Source: Bacteroidia bacterium
GTDB taxonomy: Bacteria; Bacteroidota; Bacteroidia; NS11-12g; UBA955
NCBI GenBank assembly: GCA_023653095.1
Contig: JAMNXP010000009.1
Location: 34,206 to 98,205, forward strand
DNA length: 64,000 nucleotides
Direction: 5' to 3'
Shown: in pieces, positions 54,521 to 64,000 of the stretch
Layout of the letters: each line of letters starts with the position of its first letter
Position numbering within the stretch: the first letter of the stretch is position 1
Translations under genes and position numbers: made by a program
The notes under the pieces: generated by a model
The model's database searches: none
Told to the model about the DNA's origin: nothing
What the model saw: the letters and a program-made list of their open reading frames with translations, nothing else

Positions 54521-56269
54521 TTATTTCTGATCTAAATCACTCAGCTGTTCCTTGGTTAAAGCACTTGGGGCATCAATCATGGTATCTCTTCCGCTATTGT
54601 TCTTCGGAAAGGCAATGAAATCTCTGATGCTATCACTTCCGCCAAACAAACTGCATAAACGATCAAATCCTAAAGCTATTCCGCCGTGTGGTGGTGCTCC
54701 GTATTCAAAGGCATTCATCAAGAATCCAAACTGAGCTTGCGCTTCTTCTGAAGAAAATCCTAATAAGCCAAACATTTCCGCTTGCAATTGCTGATCGTGA
54801 ATTCTGATAGAGCCTCCCCCTATTTCAACGCCATTGATGACCAAATCATAGGCATTGGCATTCACTCTACCGGGTTCGGTCTTCATCAACTCCCTGTGTT
54901 CAGGCAAGGGACTTGTAAAAGGATGGTGCATAGCGTGGAATCTCTGAGAATCCTCGTCCCACTCCAACAAAGGAAAATCAACTACCCAAAGCGGAGCAAA
55001 AACGTTGGGATTTCTTAGTCCCAAATCAGCAGCCACTTTCAAACGCAATTCATTTAATTGCTTGCGAGTCTTATCAATGGGTCCGGCTAACAACAGCAAC
55101 AAATCGCCGTTTTGAGCTTGAAAAGCTTCTGACCACTTCGCCAATTTATCTGCGTCGTAGAATTTATCTACCGATGATTTTAATTCTCCTGATTCTTCTT
55201 TTCGGCACCAAATCATGCCTGAAGCACCTACCTGAGGACGCTTCACATAATCAGTTAATGCATCAATTTGTTTACGGGTTAAGCTTGCCGCGCCAGGAAC
55301 ACAAATTCCAATAACGCTTTCTGCTGAATCAAAGATTCCAAACCCTGCGCCTGAAATAACATCTCTTTCTTCTGACTTCAATTCAACGAATTTCATTCCG
55401 AATCGAACATCTGGCTTGTCTGAACCATAGTATTTCATGGCATCAGCATAGGTCATACGAGGAAAATCCTCGAAGTGCATTCCTTTTTCTTGAATGAAAA
55501 GGTGTCTAACCATGCCTTCAAAGATGTCTAATATATCATTGCGCTCAATGAAGCTCAACTCGCAGTCAATTTGAGTAAACTCAGGCTGACGGTCTGCGCG
55601 TAAATCTTCGTCTCTGAAACACTTTACAATTTGAAAATACCGATCAAAACCGCTCACCATCAACAATTGCTTGAATGTTTGCGGGCTCTGCGGCAAGGCA
55701 TACCATTCCCCCGGATTTAATCTGCTGGGCACTACAAAATCTCTTGCACCTTCTGGGGTACTTTTGATCAAAACCGGCGTTTCTACTTCCAAGAAATTTT
55801 GATCTGATAAATACCTTCTAATTTCTTGAGCCAAACGATGTCTTAGTTCCAAATTCTTGCGAACCACCTCTCTGCGAAGGTCTAGATATCGGTATTTCAT
55901 TCTCAACTCATCTCCACCATCTGTTTCAGTTTCAATGGTGAATGGAGGTGTTTTTGAAGCATTTAAAACTTGAAGTTCAGTCACAATTACTTCAATTTCA
56001 CCCGTTGGAATATTGCTGTTTTTGCTGCTTCTTTCAGCAACCGTTCCTTTTATTCGAATTACAAATTCTCTACCCAACTCATTTGCTTTGTTGAGCAGTT
56101 CTTGGTTGTAAACTTCATTGAAGGCTAGCTGGGTAATTCCATATCGATCTCTAAGATCAACAAAGGACATACTTCCTAAAGACCGATTCTTGGCAACCCA
56201 CCCAGACAATTCAACGTTTTGTCCAACGTGTTCTATTCTTAATTCCCCACAGGTATGTGAACGATACAT
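54521..56269 (-). CDS. aspS: Aspartyl-tRNA synthetase
   Basis: A 582-residue class II synthetase. The N-terminal OB-fold anticodon domain ([20 protein letters not shown]) is followed by the catalytic domain with motif 2 ([18 protein letters not shown]), the bacterial GAD insert and motif 3 ([15 protein letters not shown]). The start is put at ATG 56269 (MYRSHTC), as in the family. An in-frame ATG at 56383 would add 38 residues that are a shadow of the thiL tail. thiL ends 4 bp upstream of this start. Confidence 0.98.
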   Translation of the reverse strand: MYRSHTCGELRIEHVGQNVELSGWVAKNRSLGSMSFVDLRDRYGITQLAFNEVYNQELLNKANELGREFVIRIKGTVAERSSKNSNIPTGEIEVIVTELQVLNASKTPPFTIETETDGGDELRMKYRYLDLRREVVRKNLELRHRLAQEIRRYLSDQNFLEVETPVLIKSTPEGARDFVVPSRLNPGEWYALPQSPQTFKQLLMVSGFDRYFQIVKCFRDEDLRADRQPEFTQIDCELSFIERNDILDIFEGMVRHLFIQEKGMHFEDFPRMTYADAMKYYGSDKPDVRFGMKFVELKSEERDVISGAGFGIFDSAESVIGICVPGAASLTRKQIDALTDYVKRPQVGASGMIWCRKEESGELKSSVDKFYDADKLAKWSEAFQAQNGDLLLLLAGPIDKTRKQLNELRLKVAADLGLRNPNVFAPLWVVDFPLLEWDEDSQRFHAMHHPFTSPLPEHRELMKTEPGRVNANAYDLVINGVEIGGGSIRIHDQQLQAEMFGLLGFSSEEAQAQFGFLMNAFEYGAPPHGGIALGFDRLCSLFGGSDSIRDFIAFPKNNSGRDTMIDAPSALTKEQLSDLDQK

Positions 56270-56273
56270 ATTC

Positions 56274-57323
56274 TTATTTTTCTTCTTGTTTAAAATGTTG
56301 CCAGCCTTGTGCTTTGATATCAAACACGTTTCCGGCGTTGGTATGCAATCTGTGTTTCCCCTCCATGGCTGTAGCATGTCCAATGATGGTAAAATCCATG
56401 TGATTTTTTAACTGATCGTAATGTTTCTGATCCATGGTCATGAGCAACTCATAATCTTCGCCGCCATTCAAAGCTACAATGCTGGGGTTTAAATTGAAAG
56501 TCATGGCAGTTTCCATGGTTTGTGAATCGATGGGAAGTTTATTCTCGTAAACATCAAATCCCACTTTTGAAGCTTTTCCCAAGTGAAAAACCTCTGATGC
56601 CACACCATCACTGATATCCATCATAGAGGTAGGAACAATTCCCAATTCGTTGAGAGTCTCAATAATATCCACACGAGCTTCGGGTTTGAGTTGTCTACCT
56701 ACAATATAATCATAAGGTTCTAGGTCGGGCTGCATGCTGGGATGATCTATGAAGACCTTCTTCTCGCGTTCCAAGATTTGAAGTCCCATATATGCGCCAC
56801 CCAAGTCCCCCGAAACCACCAAAAGATCGCCGGGTTTAGCGCCTGAGCGCTTGGTGATGTTTTTAGAATCTACCTCTCCCAAAACCGTCACATTGATGAC
56901 CAATCCAGACCGAGAAGTACTGGTATCGCCACCCACCAAGTCAACTTGGTACTTATCGCAAGCGATTTTCATTCCCAAATAAAGCTCTTCAATGGCTTCC
57001 AATGAAAAACGGTTACTCAAGGCAACAGAAACCAAAACTTGAGTTGCTTTCCCATTCATGGCACACACGTCGCTCACGTTGGTAGCAATGGCTTTGAAGC
57101 CCAAGTGCTTTAATGGTGTGTAGGAAAGGTCAAAATGAACCCCTTCCAACATGATATCTGTGCTCCAAACAGCAATTTTACTGCCCATTTTTATCAAAGC
57201 AGCATCATCACCCACCCCAAGAAGGGTAGATTTCTGTTGATTTTCGAAGTGTTGAGTCAAGTGTTGAATCAATCCAAATTCACCCAACTGCGACAATTCT
57301 GTGCGATCGCTGTTATCAAACAT
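56274..57323 (-). CDS. thiL: Thiamine-monophosphate kinase
   Basis: A 349-residue kinase that makes thiamine diphosphate from thiamine monophosphate. Family marks are [14 protein letters not shown], the Mg-binding [25 protein letters not shown] and [14 protein letters not shown], with [12 protein letters not shown]. It is of normal length. It lies 15 bp downstream of the aldehyde dehydrogenase gene and 4 bp upstream of aspS. Confidence 0.97.
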   Translation of the reverse strand: MFDNSDRTELSQLGEFGLIQHLTQHFENQQKSTLLGVGDDAALIKMGSKIAVWSTDIMLEGVHFDLSYTPLKHLGFKAIATNVSDVCAMNGKATQVLVSVALSNRFSLEAIEELYLGMKIACDKYQVDLVGGDTSTSRSGLVINVTVLGEVDSKNITKRSGAKPGDLLVVSGDLGGAYMGLQILEREKKVFIDHPSMQPDLEPYDYIVGRQLKPEARVDIIETLNELGIVPTSMMDISDGVASEVFHLGKASKVGFDVYENKLPIDSQTMETAMTFNLNPSIVALNGGEDYELLMTMDQKHYDQLKNHMDFTIIGHATAMEGKHRLHTNAGNVFDIKAQGWQHFKQEEK

Positions 57324-57338
57324 AATGCAAATTTAGGC

Positions 57339-58772
57339 TTACAATGCGATACAAACGTTCTTTGGCTCTGTAAAAAATCTCATGGCTTCCCAACCGCCTT
57401 CTCTTCCAACGCCTGAGCTCTTCACCCCTCCAAAAGGAGTGCGCAAGTCTCTGAGCAACCAACAATTCACCCAAACAATGCCAAATTCTAGCTCCGATGC
57501 CAATCTATGTGCACGTTTGAGGTCGTTGGTCCAAAAGGTCGCGGCCAAACCATATTCGGTGCCATTGGCAATTTCCAAAGCTTCCGCTTCGTTTTTAAAA
57601 GGCATGATGGTAATTACCGGACCAAAAATTTCTTCTTGATTGGTTCTACATTCTGCCTTGAGGCCCTCTATAATGGTAGGTTGTATGTACCACCCGTTTT
57701 CTTTTCCTTCGGGATGAACGGTTTGTCCGCCAATGAGAACTTTACCGCCTTCTTCTTGTGCCAACTCAATGTATGACTTCACTTTTTCATAGTGGGGTTT
57801 CGAAACAATAGCACCAATGCGGGTTGAATCATTCATGGGGTCACCCACCGTCAACTTCTTGACTTCTTCAATAAGAGCATTCTTTACCTCTTCATAGACA
57901 CTCTCTTCAATGAGCAATCTGCTTCCGCACAAACAAATCTCGCCTTGATTCATAAAAGAGGTGTTTACCGTTGTTTTAACTGCCTTATCCAAATCTGCAT
58001 CAGCAAAAATGATGTTGGGATTCTTTCCGCCCAATTCTAGGCTCAATTTCTTGAACATAGGTGCCGCCGTTGCCGCGATGTACTTACCTGTAACAGTGCC
58101 TCCCGTGAAACTGATGGCCTTAATTTTGGGATGTTCCACCATGGCTTGTCCTACTTTGGGACCCAACCCGTGAACAATATTCAATACCCCTTTTGGAAGT
58201 CCAGCTTGAATACAAACCTCTGAAAGTAGAAATGCTGTAGCCGGGGTAAACTCGCTGGGCTTAGCCACAACCGCGTTTCCAGCAGCTAAAGCCGGAGCAA
58301 TCTTCCAACTGAAAAGATACAGCGGAAGGTTCCACGGCGATATGCATCCAACCACACCTATTGATTGTCTCAAGGTGTAATTGATGGCCCTATTTTCCAT
58401 TGCATGACTCTCCGAAGCAAACTGCATAGCAGCTGTAGCATAAAATCTAAAATTTTGGGCTGCCCTGATCATCTCATTTCTAGATAACCACAATGGCTTC
58501 CCTTGATCTCTACTCTCCGCCAAAGCAAATTCTTCGCGCTTGGCATCAATACCCTCGGCGATGGCATTTAAAACCTTGAATTTTTCTTCCGCAGGTGTAT
58601 TTTCCCATCCTTTTTGAGCAGCTGTTGCCGCTTTGTATGCATCAGCTACATCGGTAGAATCAGAATCGGGAACTTGTCCGTATACTTGCCCAATGCTCGG
58701 ATCGTAATTGTCTAAATAAGCACCTGCTGCAGGCTCTTTCAATTCACCGTTTATGTAATTTAAAATCTTCAT
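57339..58772 (-). CDS. Aldehyde dehydrogenase, 2-aminomuconate-semialdehyde type
   Basis: A 477-residue NAD-dependent aldehyde dehydrogenase. SPWNLPLYLFSWKIAPALAA is near residue 145. The catalytic Glu is in LELGGKNPNI and the catalytic Cys in NQGEICLCGSR. The C-terminal stretch FGIVWVNCWLLRDLRTPFGG and the end FFTEPKNVCI are typical of the ALDH8/aminomuconate- and hydroxymuconate-semialdehyde branch. Role: oxidising the ring-cleavage semialdehyde in tryptophan/3-hydroxyanthranilate breakdown. The RidA-type deaminase for the next step is at 18237, away from this operon. Exact substrate is inferred. Confidence 0.9.
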   Translation of the reverse strand: MKILNYINGELKEPAAGAYLDNYDPSIGQVYGQVPDSDSTDVADAYKAATAAQKGWENTPAEEKFKVLNAIAEGIDAKREEFALAESRDQGKPLWLSRNEMIRAAQNFRFYATAAMQFASESHAMENRAINYTLRQSIGVVGCISPWNLPLYLFSWKIAPALAAGNAVVAKPSEFTPATAFLLSEVCIQAGLPKGVLNIVHGLGPKVGQAMVEHPKIKAISFTGGTVTGKYIAATAAPMFKKLSLELGGKNPNIIFADADLDKAVKTTVNTSFMNQGEICLCGSRLLIEESVYEEVKNALIEEVKKLTVGDPMNDSTRIGAIVSKPHYEKVKSYIELAQEEGGKVLIGGQTVHPEGKENGWYIQPTIIEGLKAECRTNQEEIFGPVITIMPFKNEAEALEIANGTEYGLAATFWTNDLKRAHRLASELEFGIVWVNCWLLRDLRTPFGGVKSSGVGREGGWEAMRFFTEPKNVCIAL

Positions 58773-58776
58773 TTCT

Positions 58777-59352
58777 CTATCTTACGTTGTTAGGACCCAA
58801 AACTTCTGCGTGAATGGTTATACGTTCTGGCGCTGACCACCATGTATTTTCAGCAATTTGAATGTCATAGCCTTTTCCAGGAAGGTAAAATCTATCAATA
58901 TCACGATCTACCAGCCAACCCCTTTGTCGAGTTTTCCAAAAATAACCTTGAATTTTATGATTGCTTTTGATGATTTTAAACTCTTGAAGGAATGCCGTAG
59001 TATCTTTATTGCTGTAATTCCTACTTTCATACCCTCCGCCACTATCCACGGTTAATTCCATGGTTTTAGTTAGCTCCTCTGTGTTCAAACTTAAGAATCC
59101 AGCATATTCATCTTTTAAAACCTTCAATTTATTTGCCTGTTCTTTGATGGTATCTATCAACAGTTCCGAACTCTCAACCGTCTCTCCGGTTTGAATGTTC
59201 CTGATGATGCTCAATCGCGTTTGTTTTGACATTTCATTTAAGTCATTCAATACTTCAAGTGCGTATGGATCAGTAATATTTTCGGGGATTTCCTGATCTG
59301 AGCTGCAGCTAAAAAGCCACAGGCTTATGGGAATGAGTAACTTGAGTTTCAT
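58777..59352 (-). CDS. Lipoprotein of unknown function
   Basis: A 191-residue protein with signal peptide MKLKLLIPISLWLFSC, where the Cys forms a lipobox. A helical N-terminal half (LEVLNDLNEMSKQTRLSI) is followed by a beta-rich C-terminal half (GYDIQIAENTWWSAPERI). No family is recognised. Its start overlaps the gpmI stop by 4 bp, and the aldehyde dehydrogenase follows after 4 bp, so it lies within a compact operon (gpmI, lipoprotein, aldehyde dehydrogenase, thiL, aspS). Confidence 0.78.
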   Translation of the reverse strand: MKLKLLIPISLWLFSCSSDQEIPENITDPYALEVLNDLNEMSKQTRLSIIRNIQTGETVESSELLIDTIKEQANKLKVLKDEYAGFLSLNTEELTKTMELTVDSGGGYESRNYSNKDTTAFLQEFKIIKSNHKIQGYFWKTRQRGWLVDRDIDRFYLPGKGYDIQIAENTWWSAPERITIHAEVLGPNNVR

Positions 59353-60866
59353 GATTTATTTATTAAAGACTGACCGGTCATTTCTGTGGGTTTTTCGAGG
59401 GACATTAAATCCAATATGGTGGGTGCCACATCAGCCAGTTTCCCATTCTTCAAGGTTTCTTTGCCTTCGCCAATGAGCCAAACCGGCACCGGATTGGTGG
59501 TATGAGCTGTGTTAGGGGTACCATCGTCATTGATGGCAAAATCTGCATTTCCGTGATCTGCAATCACCAAGGTTTGATAATGATGGGTTTTCAACGTTTC
59601 TAGGAGCGTCTCTAAGCAAGAATCAACTGTTTCAACGGCCTTTACAATGGCTTCATAAACCCCTGTATGCCCCACCATATCAGCGTTGGCATAGTTCAAA
59701 CACACAAAATCAGGCTCATTCAGTTTAATAAAATCAACAGCTTTCTCTGTGAGTTCTTTAGCGCTCATCTCCGGTTGTAAATCATACGTGGCCACTTTGG
59801 GCGAATTGGCCATGATTCGGGTTTCTGCCTTGAATTCTTGCTCCCGTCCCCCGCTAAAAAAGAACGTAACATGAGGGTATTTCTCAGTCTCTGCAGCCCT
59901 CAATTGGCTTTTTCCCGCCGCTTCCAAAACTTCACCCAAGGTCATTTGTAAGTTGTCATTGCTGAAAACCACCCCTGAAATCTTGAATTTCTCGTCGTAT
60001 TGAGTCAACGTGTAATAATGCAAGTTTAGTGCATGCATATTGAACTCATAAAAATCCTCCTGGGTTAAAGCCCTACTTATTTGCCTACCTCTATCGGTTC
60101 TGAAATTAAAACACAATGCAACATCGCCGTCTTTAACCAAGCCTTCCTCACCATCAAGACAATGGATGGGCGACATAAATTCATCGGTTTCTCCTTGATT
60201 GTAATGATCTTCAATGGTTTCAAACAATCCGCAGGCCATTTCACCGGTACCATGCACCATGACATCGTAAGCCTTTTTCACTCTCTCCCATCTAAGGTCT
60301 CTGTCCATAGCAAAATACCTTCCCACAACGGTACTGATTTGAGCCGCAGTGCCTTGAATTCCTTCTTGCAATTTTTTCAAAAAGCCCAGTCCAGACTTTG
60401 GATCTGTGTCACGTCCATCTAGAAACGCGTGAATGTAAATATCTTGAACCCCGTTTTGCGTAGCTAAATGACACAATTGAATGAGGTGATCAATATGAGC
60501 ATGAACACCTCCATCGGAAACCAATCCAAAAAGATGAAGCGGTCTTTTCAACTCATTTGTCTTATTGAAAATCTCTTGTAAAACCTCGTTCTTAGCGGCA
60601 TCGCCGTCTCTAAACGACTTATTGATTTTGGCCAACATCTGCCAAACTACGCGTCCAGCACCAATGTTCATATGCCCAACTTCGCTGTTCCCCATTTGGC
60701 CTTCAGGAAGCCCAACATTTTCTCCATCCGTTCTCAATGTAGCATGCGGAAAATTCTCGGTCAGAGAATCGGTAAAAGGCGTATTAGCGCAGTAAACGGC
60801 ATCAGACTTCGATTTATTTCCCAAGCCCCAGCCATCCAGAATCACAATTGCAGCTTTTTTTGACAT
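59349..60866 (-). CDS. gpmI: 2,3-bisphosphoglycerate-independent phosphoglycerate mutase
   Basis: A 505-residue Mn-dependent mutase of glycolysis that interconverts 3- and 2-phosphoglycerate. The phosphoserine is Ser61 in GQMGNSEVGHMNIGAGR. Metal ligands lie in VILDGWGLG (Asp11) and in NYANADMVGHTGVYEA and IADHGNAD. Length and motifs are complete. It heads the operon running to aspS; its start is divergent from the SPOR gene. Confidence 0.98.
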   Translation of the reverse strand: MSKKAAIVILDGWGLGNKSKSDAVYCANTPFTDSLTENFPHATLRTDGENVGLPEGQMGNSEVGHMNIGAGRVVWQMLAKINKSFRDGDAAKNEVLQEIFNKTNELKRPLHLFGLVSDGGVHAHIDHLIQLCHLATQNGVQDIYIHAFLDGRDTDPKSGLGFLKKLQEGIQGTAAQISTVVGRYFAMDRDLRWERVKKAYDVMVHGTGEMACGLFETIEDHYNQGETDEFMSPIHCLDGEEGLVKDGDVALCFNFRTDRGRQISRALTQEDFYEFNMHALNLHYYTLTQYDEKFKISGVVFSNDNLQMTLGEVLEAAGKSQLRAAETEKYPHVTFFFSGGREQEFKAETRIMANSPKVATYDLQPEMSAKELTEKAVDFIKLNEPDFVCLNYANADMVGHTGVYEAIVKAVETVDSCLETLLETLKTHHYQTLVIADHGNADFAINDDGTPNTAHTTNPVPVWLIGEGKETLKNGKLADVAPTILDLMSLEKPTEMTGQSLINKS

Positions 60867-60926
60867 TACTACAAATTTACGGAAGCCTTACCTCAACTCG
60901 ATGATTTTATACGATATTTGTAGAGT

Positions 60927-61313
60927 ATGCGCAGCGCTTTTTTGTTTTTGCTTTTCTGGGGATGTTTTGACGCCTATGCTCAGGTACAAATCACCGCCGA
61001 AGAATCAGTAATTAACGCCGAAAAAGCCAGACTCAATCGACGTAGCGCCGAAGATCATATTGTAGCGGGTTTCAGAATTTTTATTGGGATGCGCAGCAAT
61101 CGTGCTGATGCCATTGTATTAAAACAAGAAGTAGATGAAAAGTTAGACTCTATGTACTCAGCTCAAATCATCTACGACGAACCCAACTTCAAAGTCTATG
61201 TTGGCGCATACCCCACAAACAACGAGGCAGACGCCGCAATGGCTGAAATTAGAAAATACTATTCCAACGCTAAGAAAATCAGAATGCCTATTCCCTTCAA
61301 AAGAGAAGAGTAA
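60927..61313 (+). CDS. Exported SPOR-domain protein
   Basis: A 128-residue protein with a signal peptide (MRSAFLFLLFWGCFDAYAQ). A SPOR domain covers about residues 45-125 (GFRIFIGMRSNRADAIVLKQ, FKVYVGAYPTNNEADAAMAE), which binds denuded peptidoglycan glycan strands at the septum. It is likely periplasmic and linked to the cell wall or division. Fur starts 3 bp after its stop. Confidence 0.88.
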   Translation: MRSAFLFLLFWGCFDAYAQVQITAEESVINAEKARLNRRSAEDHIVAGFRIFIGMRSNRADAIVLKQEVDEKLDSMYSAQIIYDEPNFKVYVGAYPTNNEADAAMAEIRKYYSNAKKIRMPIPFKREE

Positions 61314-61316
61314 GAC

Positions 61317-61808
61317 ATGAAAATCGACCCGAAAATCCAAAAAGTCAAAGACGAAGTCAGAGAGTTGTTCACCCAATATTTGGAGACCAACAAGCAACGC
61401 AAAACTCCCGAGCGCTATGCTATTCTCGATGAAATCTATACCTATAAAGACCATTTTGATGTAGACCAACTATACCTTAAAATGAAATCACGAAACTACC
61501 ATGTTAGTCGTGCTACCGTCTACAACACCCTTGACCTTTTAGTAGAAGCAGGCTTGGTAAAAAAGCACCAATTTGGACAAAATACCAGCCACTTTGAACA
61601 AGCTTATGGCTACCGTCAACACGACCACCTCATTTGCAATAAATGCAAAAAAGTGATGGAGTTTTGCGATCCTCGAGTACAACAAATCAGCTCCACCATG
61701 GGCGGATTACTCAAATTTGATATCAGTTCACATTCATTACACCTCTATGGCGAGCCCATGACCAATGAAGACGGGTCATGCGCACAATGCCAAAAATCCA
61801 TAATTTAA
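61317..61808 (+). CDS. Fur-family transcriptional regulator
   Basis: A 163-residue metal-sensing regulator. The winged-helix domain (about 25-95) reads RKTPERYAILDEIY and RATVYNTLDLLVEAGLV. The sensor part has the HDHLICNKCKKVMEFCD metal motif, and a second CxxC (CAQC) near the C-terminus completes the structural zinc site. The family includes Fur, Zur and PerR; which metal cannot be read. It is 3 bp after the SPOR gene and 9 bp before purA, so the three are probably one transcript. Confidence 0.92.
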   Translation: MKIDPKIQKVKDEVRELFTQYLETNKQRKTPERYAILDEIYTYKDHFDVDQLYLKMKSRNYHVSRATVYNTLDLLVEAGLVKKHQFGQNTSHFEQAYGYRQHDHLICNKCKKVMEFCDPRVQQISSTMGGLLKFDISSHSLHLYGEPMTNEDGSCAQCQKSII

Positions 61809-61817
61809 ACACCCTAC

Positions 61818-63086
61818 ATGATTGACGTTATTTTAGGCCTCCAATGGGGCGACGAAGGAAAAGGCAAAATTGCCGACTACTTAACTCCTAAATATGACCT
61901 AGTGGCTCGCTTCCAAGGTGGCCCTAATGCAGGTCACTCCCTTGAATTCGAAGGCAAAAAATTTGTTCTAAATACCATTCCATCTGGAATTTTCCGTAAA
62001 AATATTCTCAACCTCATAGGCAACGGCGTTGTTATTGACCCTATCCGCCTTGGAGAAGAAATTGACCGCATCAAAGATGAATGTCCTGATTATCATGAAA
62101 GACTCCTCATCTCTCAAAAGGCGCACTTGATTTTACCTACTCACCGCATTTTAGATGCCGCTTCAGAAGCATCCAAAGGGAAAGATAAAATTGGAAGTAC
62201 CCTCCGAGGAATTGGCCCAACATACAAAGATAAAATTGGCCGCTCTGGAATGCGCGTAGGCGATATTTTAGACCCTGATTTCAATCAAAAATACCGCTCT
62301 ACCGTTGAAAATCACCTCAAACAAATTGAGTTTTTTGGCTTCACTGACTTTGATCTTCAAACCGAAGAAACCAAGTTCTTTGCAGCCATCGAACGATTAA
62401 AAACCCTAAAACTCGTCAACAGCGAATACCTCATTCACCAATACATCAGCGAAGGTAAAAAAGTCCTCGCCGAAGGAGCTCAAGGCAGTATGCTTGACGT
62501 TGAATTTGGAACCTATCCTTACGTAACATCTAGCAATACCCTCTCAGGAGGTGTTTGTACCGGCTTAGGGGTAGCCCCAAAGCACATCCGCAAAGTATAC
62601 GGTATTTTCAAAGCCTATTGCACACGCGTTGGATCAGGCCCCTTCCCCACTGAACTCGACAATGCCCTTGGTGAAGAAATTCGTCAATTGGGACATGAAT
62701 TTGGTGCAACTACAGGTCGTGAAAGAAGAACAGGTTGGTTAGACTTGGTAGCTCTCAAATACACTTGCATGCTCAATGGCGTTGACGAACTCATCATGAT
62801 GAAAGGCGACGTTCTAAACGGATTTGACGAATTAAACGTAGCCACAGCATACAACATTAACGGCGTAATCACCTCCGAGGTGCCTGCCAATTTGTGCAAT
62901 TCTCAGATTGAACCCGTTTATCAATCCTTCCCAGGATGGGGTAAAGATTTAAACCTCAATGCTGGTTATGATGCTATGGATTCTACCTTCAAAAACTATG
63001 TAGAATTCATTGAAAATTACATTGGTTGCAAAATTTCTGTGGTTTCTATGGGACCAGGCAGAGATGAAACCTTGGTTAGGAACTAA
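61818..63086 (+). CDS. purA: Adenylosuccinate synthetase
   Basis: A 422-residue enzyme that makes adenylosuccinate from IMP, aspartate and GTP, the first committed step to AMP. It begins DVILGLQWGDEGKGK with the GTP-binding loop, and has FQGGPNAGHS, GIGPTYKDKIGRSGMRVGD and EGAQGSMLDVEFGTYPYVTSSN. It is of normal length. Confidence 0.98.
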   Translation: MIDVILGLQWGDEGKGKIADYLTPKYDLVARFQGGPNAGHSLEFEGKKFVLNTIPSGIFRKNILNLIGNGVVIDPIRLGEEIDRIKDECPDYHERLLISQKAHLILPTHRILDAASEASKGKDKIGSTLRGIGPTYKDKIGRSGMRVGDILDPDFNQKYRSTVENHLKQIEFFGFTDFDLQTEETKFFAAIERLKTLKLVNSEYLIHQYISEGKKVLAEGAQGSMLDVEFGTYPYVTSSNTLSGGVCTGLGVAPKHIRKVYGIFKAYCTRVGSGPFPTELDNALGEEIRQLGHEFGATTGRERRTGWLDLVALKYTCMLNGVDELIMMKGDVLNGFDELNVATAYNINGVITSEVPANLCNSQIEPVYQSFPGWGKDLNLNAGYDAMDSTFKNYVEFIENYIGCKISVVSMGPGRDETLVRN

Positions 63087-63097
63087 CATTCCGTCTC

Positions 63098-63724
63098 ATG
63101 AAAATCATTTGCATTGGCCGAAATTACGCCGAACACATTCGCGAACTCAACAACGAAGTTCCCGATGAGCCAGTCATTTTCATTAAACCAGACTCAGCCT
63201 TACTACGCAATAACGCCCCATTTTTCCTTCCAGAATTCTCAAATGACGTTCACCACGAAGTAGAACTAGTCATCAAAATCAATAAATTAGGAAAACATAT
63301 TCCCCTATCATTTGCTCGCGACTATTACAGTGAAATTGCCCTAGGCATTGATTTTACCGCTCGCGACCTGCAAACAAAACTCAAAGAAAAGAGCCTCCCC
63401 TGGGAAAAAGCCAAGGGCTTTGATCACTCAGCAGTCATCAGTAAATTCATGCCCCTAGATCATTTTGGTTTCTCCCAAAAAGATTCAATTAAGTCGTTGA
63501 ATTTCAGCCTTCAAAAAAACAACGTCACCGTGCAACAGGGCAACACCGATTTCATGATCAACAACATTGACGAAATCATCAGCCACGTTTCACAATATTT
63601 CACCCTCAAAATTGGTGACTACATTTTCACTGGCACACCAGCCGGCGTAGGTAAAGTATCTCCAAATGACCATCTAACGGGCTTCATAGAAGACACTGAG
63701 ATGTTTTCGTTTGGAGTTAAATAG
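63098..63724 (+). CDS. Fumarylacetoacetate hydrolase-family protein
   Basis: A 208-residue short FAH-family hydrolase. Metal-binding residues lie in HHEVELVIKI (Glu pair) and GIDFTARDLQ (Asp), with KGFDHSA and FTGTPAGVGKV completing the fold. Short members act as acylpyruvate/fumarylpyruvate hydrolases or oxaloacetate decarboxylases. The substrate here is not determined. It lies 11 bp after purA and is followed only by repeats to the right edge. Confidence 0.9.
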   Translation: MKIICIGRNYAEHIRELNNEVPDEPVIFIKPDSALLRNNAPFFLPEFSNDVHHEVELVIKINKLGKHIPLSFARDYYSEIALGIDFTARDLQTKLKEKSLPWEKAKGFDHSAVISKFMPLDHFGFSQKDSIKSLNFSLQKNNVTVQQGNTDFMINNIDEIISHVSQYFTLKIGDYIFTGTPAGVGKVSPNDHLTGFIEDTEMFSFGVK

Positions 63725-63734
63725 TGATCGGCAG

Positions 63735-63787
63735 TCAGTTATCAGCTATCAGCCGTCAGCCATCAGCAGTCAGCAGTCAGCTTTCAG
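63735..63787. repeat. Heptameric tandem array around TCAG
   Basis: TCAG recurs every 7 bases eight times from 63735 to 63784, with variable triplets between (TTA, CTA, CCG, CCA, CAG, CAG, CTT). It starts 10 bp after the last gene and has no long open frame. Confidence 0.8.
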
Positions 63788-63836
63788 CTTCGCTGAGACT
63801 TTGAGACTCACGCTTCGCTAGGACTTGGAGCCAATA

Positions 63837-63877
63837 ACTCTCAACCCTAAACTCTCAACCCTAAACTCTAATCTCTC
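63837..63877. repeat. 14-bp tandem repeat, unit ACTCTCAACCCTAA
   Basis: Two exact copies (63837-63850, 63851-63864) and a degenerate third lie in the right-edge non-coding stretch. The unit closely resembles the repeat inserted in comEC at 250-357. Confidence 0.8.
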
Positions 63878-64000
63878 AGCCGTCAGGCCAAGCAGCGCCA
63901 CAGGCGCTAAGCTACGCGAAGTGTAAGTCTCACCGTCCCAAAGTCTCCCGCGAAGCGGTCAGCGGTCAGCGGTCCGCCGAAAGCCATCAGCCAAAGACCA

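Larger units (their letters stand above)
63725..64000. other. Repeat-rich right end without a gene
   Basis: These 276 bases hold only short repeats. Besides the two arrays listed separately there are a GCGAAGCGGTCAGCGGTCAG stretch near 63951-63973 and scattered CAGCC/GTCAG words. No convincing coding frame, RNA or promoter is seen. Confidence 0.7.

Noticed and set aside
63725..64000. CRISPR array at the right edge
   Set aside because: Repeat units are 7 and 14 bases with no unique spacers of constant length, and no cas gene is near.

Overview
The window is 64 kb of a Bacteroidota chromosome, most likely from the Flavobacteriia or a close relative. Four things point there. Secreted proteins carry type IX secretion (T9SS) sorting domains of both type A and type B. 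Several promoters fit the Bacteroidota pattern TTG-N19-TAnnTTTG. The gene string tRNA-Thr/Tyr/Gly/Thr, tuf, tRNA-Trp, secE, nusG, rplKAJL, rpoBC is the usual one in this phylum. BatA-like, DUF4199, DUF4340 and DUF6787-type proteins are also present. No genus can be named from the sequence alone.

Layout. 1-768 is the 5' part of comEC, running off the left edge, with an in-frame low-complexity repeat inserted. 0.8-8.2 kb is housekeeping: thymidine kinase, Mrp/NifU-type Fe-S proteins, an RsmI-like methylase, an alpha-oxoamine synthase, a ComEA-like helix-hairpin-helix protein, an acyl-CoA dehydrogenase and rpsU. 8.2-17.35 kb is an accessory island between rpsU and xerC. It holds a ParD/ParE toxin-antitoxin pair framed by 23-bp direct repeats, two large T9SS type-B cargo proteins, an orphan T9SS type-A tail, a dead IS3-type insertion sequence, a beta-barrel-like protein and a Cys-rich secreted protein. 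17.35-26.3 kb is one long minus-strand run (dNK, BatA-like, a non-catalytic dihydroorotase homologue, DUF4199, SpoU methyltransferase, saccharopine dehydrogenase-like, WD40, RidA-type aminomuconate deaminase, XerC). An MsbA-like ABC exporter follows on the plus strand.

28.2-41.1 kb is the transcription/translation core (rpoC, rpoB, rplL, rplJ, rplA, rplK, nusG, secE, tRNA-Trp, tuf and four tRNAs), all on the minus strand and driven from a near-consensus promoter at 41136-41165. 41.2-48.6 kb on the plus strand has DUF4340, DjlA-like and EamA genes, then a His-rich trio (small exported protein, TonB-dependent receptor, lipoprotein) that looks like a metal-uptake locus, then gcvT. 48.6-64 kb is again housekeeping: an ABC permease, an IscA-type protein, methylmalonyl-CoA mutase catalytic subunit, dnaA, dgkA, aspS, thiL, an aminomuconate-semialdehyde-type dehydrogenase, gpmI, a SPOR protein, Fur, purA and a FAH-family hydrolase. 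The last 276 bases are short tandem repeats without a gene.

The points most worth a second look are the island between rpsU and xerC, with its direct repeats and a T9SS cargo gene whose two halves differ sharply in base composition; the His-rich TonB locus; the repeat family that occurs both inside comEC and at the right end; and the dihydroorotase homologue that has lost every metal ligand.
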